DNA from: Candidatus Symbiothrix sp.
GTDB lineage: Bacteria > Bacteroidota > Bacteroidia > Bacteroidales > Azobacteroidaceae
Length of the DNA: 5,909 nucleotides
Direction: 5' to 3'
Assembly: GCA_031270525.1 (NCBI GenBank)
Contig: JAISXN010000165.1
Location: forward strand, 1 to 5,909
Below, one piece after another: positions 3,738 to 5,909 of this stretch. Both the position numbers and the translations under genes were made by a program. Within the stretch, counting starts at the first letter, position 1. Each line of letters starts with the position of its first letter. The notes beneath the pieces were generated by a model. The model was given only the letters and a program-made list of their open reading frames with translations, was not told the DNA's origin and made no database searches.

Positions 3738-5909
3738 ATGAATCCAATCGTAAAAAAATCTATCCCACACGTCATAGCAATTGTTATATTTTTGATTCTC
3801 ACGTGTGTATATTTTTCGCCCGGAATATTTGAAGGCAAAACGCTTCAACAAGGCGATATGGAAAAAGTATCGGGTATGACGCAAGAACTGTATGATTATT
3901 ATGAAAAAGAAGGCGGCAAATCGGCCTGGACAGGTTCCATGTTTTCGGGTATGCCCGCCTATCACATCCAGGTTTACGGATATCTGCCCGATTATATGTC
4001 TTATCTGGAAAAACCGGTCAAGTCAATCGACTACGGAGGCGCGAGCATGATTCTGACAGCGTTGATTTGCTTCTATATCCTGATGTGCGTGACAGGCGTA
4101 AAACGTTGGTTAGCCATTGCAGGAGCGATTGCATTCGCTTTTGCTTCCTATAATTTCATTATTATCATGGCGGGGCATATCACAAAAATGTATGTGATTG
4201 CCTATATGCCGGTTCTGTTGGCCGGAATAATTCTGTTATTCCGTAGAAATTTTTTGTGGGGGGCGGTTTTATCCTTGTTGGGAATCAGTTTTTCCCTTAT
4301 GAACGGTCACATACAGATTACTTATTATTTGGCGCTTTTTTGCCTCATTTTCTTTGTCGGGCTTTCAATCAACGCTTTCCGAAAAAAAGAAGTTTCGCTT
4401 TGGATCAAATCAACCCTAATTTTGATTGCAGCGGTGGTGATTTCCGTACTTCCCTCGTTGAACGGTTTATATACCAATTATGAACTGGGACAGAAAAGTA
4501 TGCGGGGACCTTCGGAATTGACTGCGGTGAAAGATGGCGTTGAAGAAAAAGCCGCAGACGGTTTGGATATTGATTATGCTTTTAACTGGAGTTACGGACG
4601 CGGGGAATTACTTACACTGTTGATTCCCAATGCATACGGAGGAGCTTCTGTCGAACCGCTGGGCAGAGATTCCAAATTTTACAAAACGCTTAAATCTTTC
4701 GGTCAACAAGTTGGAAAAGAAGTGCAAGCGCCTACCTATTGGGGGACTCAACCTTTTACTTCCGGACCGGTATATTTCGGTGCTATCGTTTGCTTCCTTT
4801 TTGTTTTGGGAATGTTTGTGATTAAAAGTCCGCTGAAATGGTGGATTGCCGGCGCGTCATTGCTGTTTATAATCATGTCGTTAGGGAAAAATCTCACTTC
4901 TATCAATGATTTTCTGTTTTATCATTTGCCAATGTATAATAAATTCCGTACTCCCTCTATGGCACTGGTAATTCCGGGATTAACCTTTCCCTTTATCGGT
5001 TTTTGGGGATTAAAACGGATTATTGAAGGAAAAGTGAACATCAGGCTGTTAAGGAAATTTGTGATTTGGTCTCTCTGTATTGCGGGCGGAATTTGTTTGT
5101 TCATTTGGTTAGTGCCCGGTATGTTCCTGACTTTCGAATCTGCCGCCGACGCCCGGCAAATACCCGAACAACTGATTGGCGCTCTGGTCGATGACCGTAA
5201 ATCCATGGCTTCGTCCGATGCTTTGCGTTCATTAATATATATTTTGCTGGCAGGCGGATTGATTTTCCTTTTCCTTCAAATGAAAAATAAAAAAACCGGC
5301 GCAACAATATTAAGCATCGGTTTACTCGTTTTGATTACCGTTGATTTATGGACGGTTGATAAACGATATTTGAACGACCGTTCTTATTCAAAACAAAAAT
5401 TGCACGAATCGTATCAAAAAACGCCGGCTGACGAATTTATATTACAAGATAAATCTCCTTCATACAGGGTTTTGAACCTTGCTGTAAATACTTTTAACGA
5501 AACGAACACTTCTTTCTACCATAAATCAATCGGCGGTTATCATGCTGCAAAATTGAGAAGATACCAGGAATTAATTGATCACCGGATAATGGGAGAAATC
5601 AATACGATTTATACGGCATTTCAATCGTCAAAAAGTTTGGACAGTTTGCTTTTGGTTTTCGGGCAAACGCCTACGCTGAACATGTTGAATACCAAATACC
5701 TTATCTACAATCTTGAACAGCCGCCCTTGGTCAATCTTTATGCCGGCGGAAATGTCTGGTTTGTAGATGAAGTGAAATTTGTATCCAATGCCAATCGGGA
5801 AATCGAAGCGCTCAATCAGATTGATCCGCTGAAAACGGCGGTTATTGATGAAAAATTTGCCGGTAAAGTACTCAAAAACATTTCCCAAAACGACAGCGTT
5901 TCTTTTATC
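3738..5909 (+). CDS. YfhO-family polytopic membrane protein, 3' end missing
   Basis: The frame is open without interruption for 724 codons from ATG 3738 to the window edge; Bacteroidetes relatives are a little over 800 residues, so perhaps 100 are missing. A first transmembrane segment (about 8-27) is followed by FEGKTLQQGD (31-40), whose Asp40 in the first outer loop recalls the catalytic acid of GT-C enzymes. WTGSMFSGMPAYHI (64-77) is a strong family signature. Many hydrophobic helices follow (about 102-120, 124-145, 152-168, 171-188, 195-210, 223-240, 346-362, 367-382, 408-426, 441-459, 496-513, 521-538). Between them lie a loop with NWSYGRGELLTLLIPNAYGG (283-302) and YNKFRTPSMAL (400-410). 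From about residue 540 a soluble, presumably periplasmic C-terminal domain begins (YRVLNL, YLIYN, VWFVDEV). Bacillus YfhO is implicated in glycosylating lipoteichoic acid; the Bacteroidetes role is uncertain, probably lipid-linked sugar transfer in the envelope. Short upstream-strand frames over this region are shadows. Confidence 0.88.
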   Translation, partial: MNPIVKKSIPHVIAIVIFLILTCVYFSPGIFEGKTLQQGDMEKVSGMTQELYDYYEKEGGKSAWTGSMFSGMPAYHIQVYGYLPDYMSYLEKPVKSIDYGGASMILTALICFYILMCVTGVKRWLAIAGAIAFAFASYNFIIIMAGHITKMYVIAYMPVLLAGIILLFRRNFLWGAVLSLLGISFSLMNGHIQITYYLALFCLIFFVGLSINAFRKKEVSLWIKSTLILIAAVVISVLPSLNGLYTNYELGQKSMRGPSELTAVKDGVEEKAADGLDIDYAFNWSYGRGELLTLLIPNAYGGASVEPLGRDSKFYKTLKSFGQQVGKEVQAPTYWGTQPFTSGPVYFGAIVCFLFVLGMFVIKSPLKWWIAGASLLFIIMSLGKNLTSINDFLFYHLPMYNKFRTPSMALVIPGLTFPFIGFWGLKRIIEGKVNIRLLRKFVIWSLCIAGGICLFIWLVPGMFLTFESAADARQIPEQLIGALVDDRKSMASSDALRSLIYILLAGGLIFLFLQMKNKKTGATILSIGLLVLITVDLWTVDKRYLNDRSYSKQKLHESYQKTPADEFILQDKSPSYRVLNLAVNTFNETNTSFYHKSIGGYHAAKLRRYQELIDHRIMGEINTIYTAFQSSKSLDSLLLVFGQTPTLNMLNTKYLIYNLEQPPLVNLYAGGNVWFVDEVKFVSNANREIEALNQIDPLKTAVIDEKFAGKVLKNISQNDSVSFI

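Noticed and set aside
4256..5888. Short open frames on both strands within the 3' third of the window
   Set aside because: All lie inside the uninterrupted 724-codon YfhO-family frame, which has clear family motifs and membrane segments; the short frames have none.

Overview
The window looks like a chromosomal segment from a Bacteroidota bacterium, probably Bacteroidales. The evidence is moderately AT-rich DNA, starts without clear Shine-Dalgarno sequences, promoter elements of the TAnnTTTG (-7) type, and proteins typical of that phylum: a DUF5053-like protein, a y4mF-type HipB, and a Bacteroidetes-type YfhO membrane protein. All genes read on the + strand.

Layout. (1) Bases 2-232 hold the 3' end of a small DUF5053-like gene, closed by a strong intrinsic terminator (264-296). 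(2) A TAnnTTTG box at 343-350 precedes a 314-aa glycosyltransferase-like protein (370-1314) of the CAP59/GT69-like type. (3) A 130-bp regulatory gap (1315-1444) carries three copies of one imperfect palindrome spaced exactly 41 bp apart. (4) A compact cassette follows: hipB (1445-1666), hipS-like (1663-1992), hipT-like kinase (1989-2927) and a GT2 glycosyltransferase (2924-3691). Every junction in it is a 4-bp ATGA overlap. (5) A good Bacteroidetes promoter (3671-3701) lies across the end of the GT2 gene and drives a long YfhO-family polytopic membrane protein (3738 to the window end; 724 codons, 3' end missing).

The most notable system is the tripartite HipBST-like toxin-antitoxin module. 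HipA is split into an N-terminal-domain protein (HipS, carrying a PEGW tryptophan) and a separate kinase (HipT, with intact catalytic residues). In E. coli HipBST, HipS rather than HipB is the direct antitoxin, and HipB is the DNA-binding component. This version has three features worth attention: Thr-Val-Thr where E. coli HipT has the autophosphorylated Ser-Ile-Ser, an N-terminal CxxC...HxxC putative metal site on the kinase, and a glycosyltransferase fused to the end of the operon by start/stop overlap.

That GT2 gene also contains two separate heptanucleotide tandem repeats inside its reading frame. Reading the alternative frames shows that gain or loss of one unit in either tract would run quickly into a stop codon, so on/off phase variation is possible. 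The two glycosyltransferases and the YfhO protein suggest cell-envelope glycan work, with the toxin-antitoxin module sitting among them.
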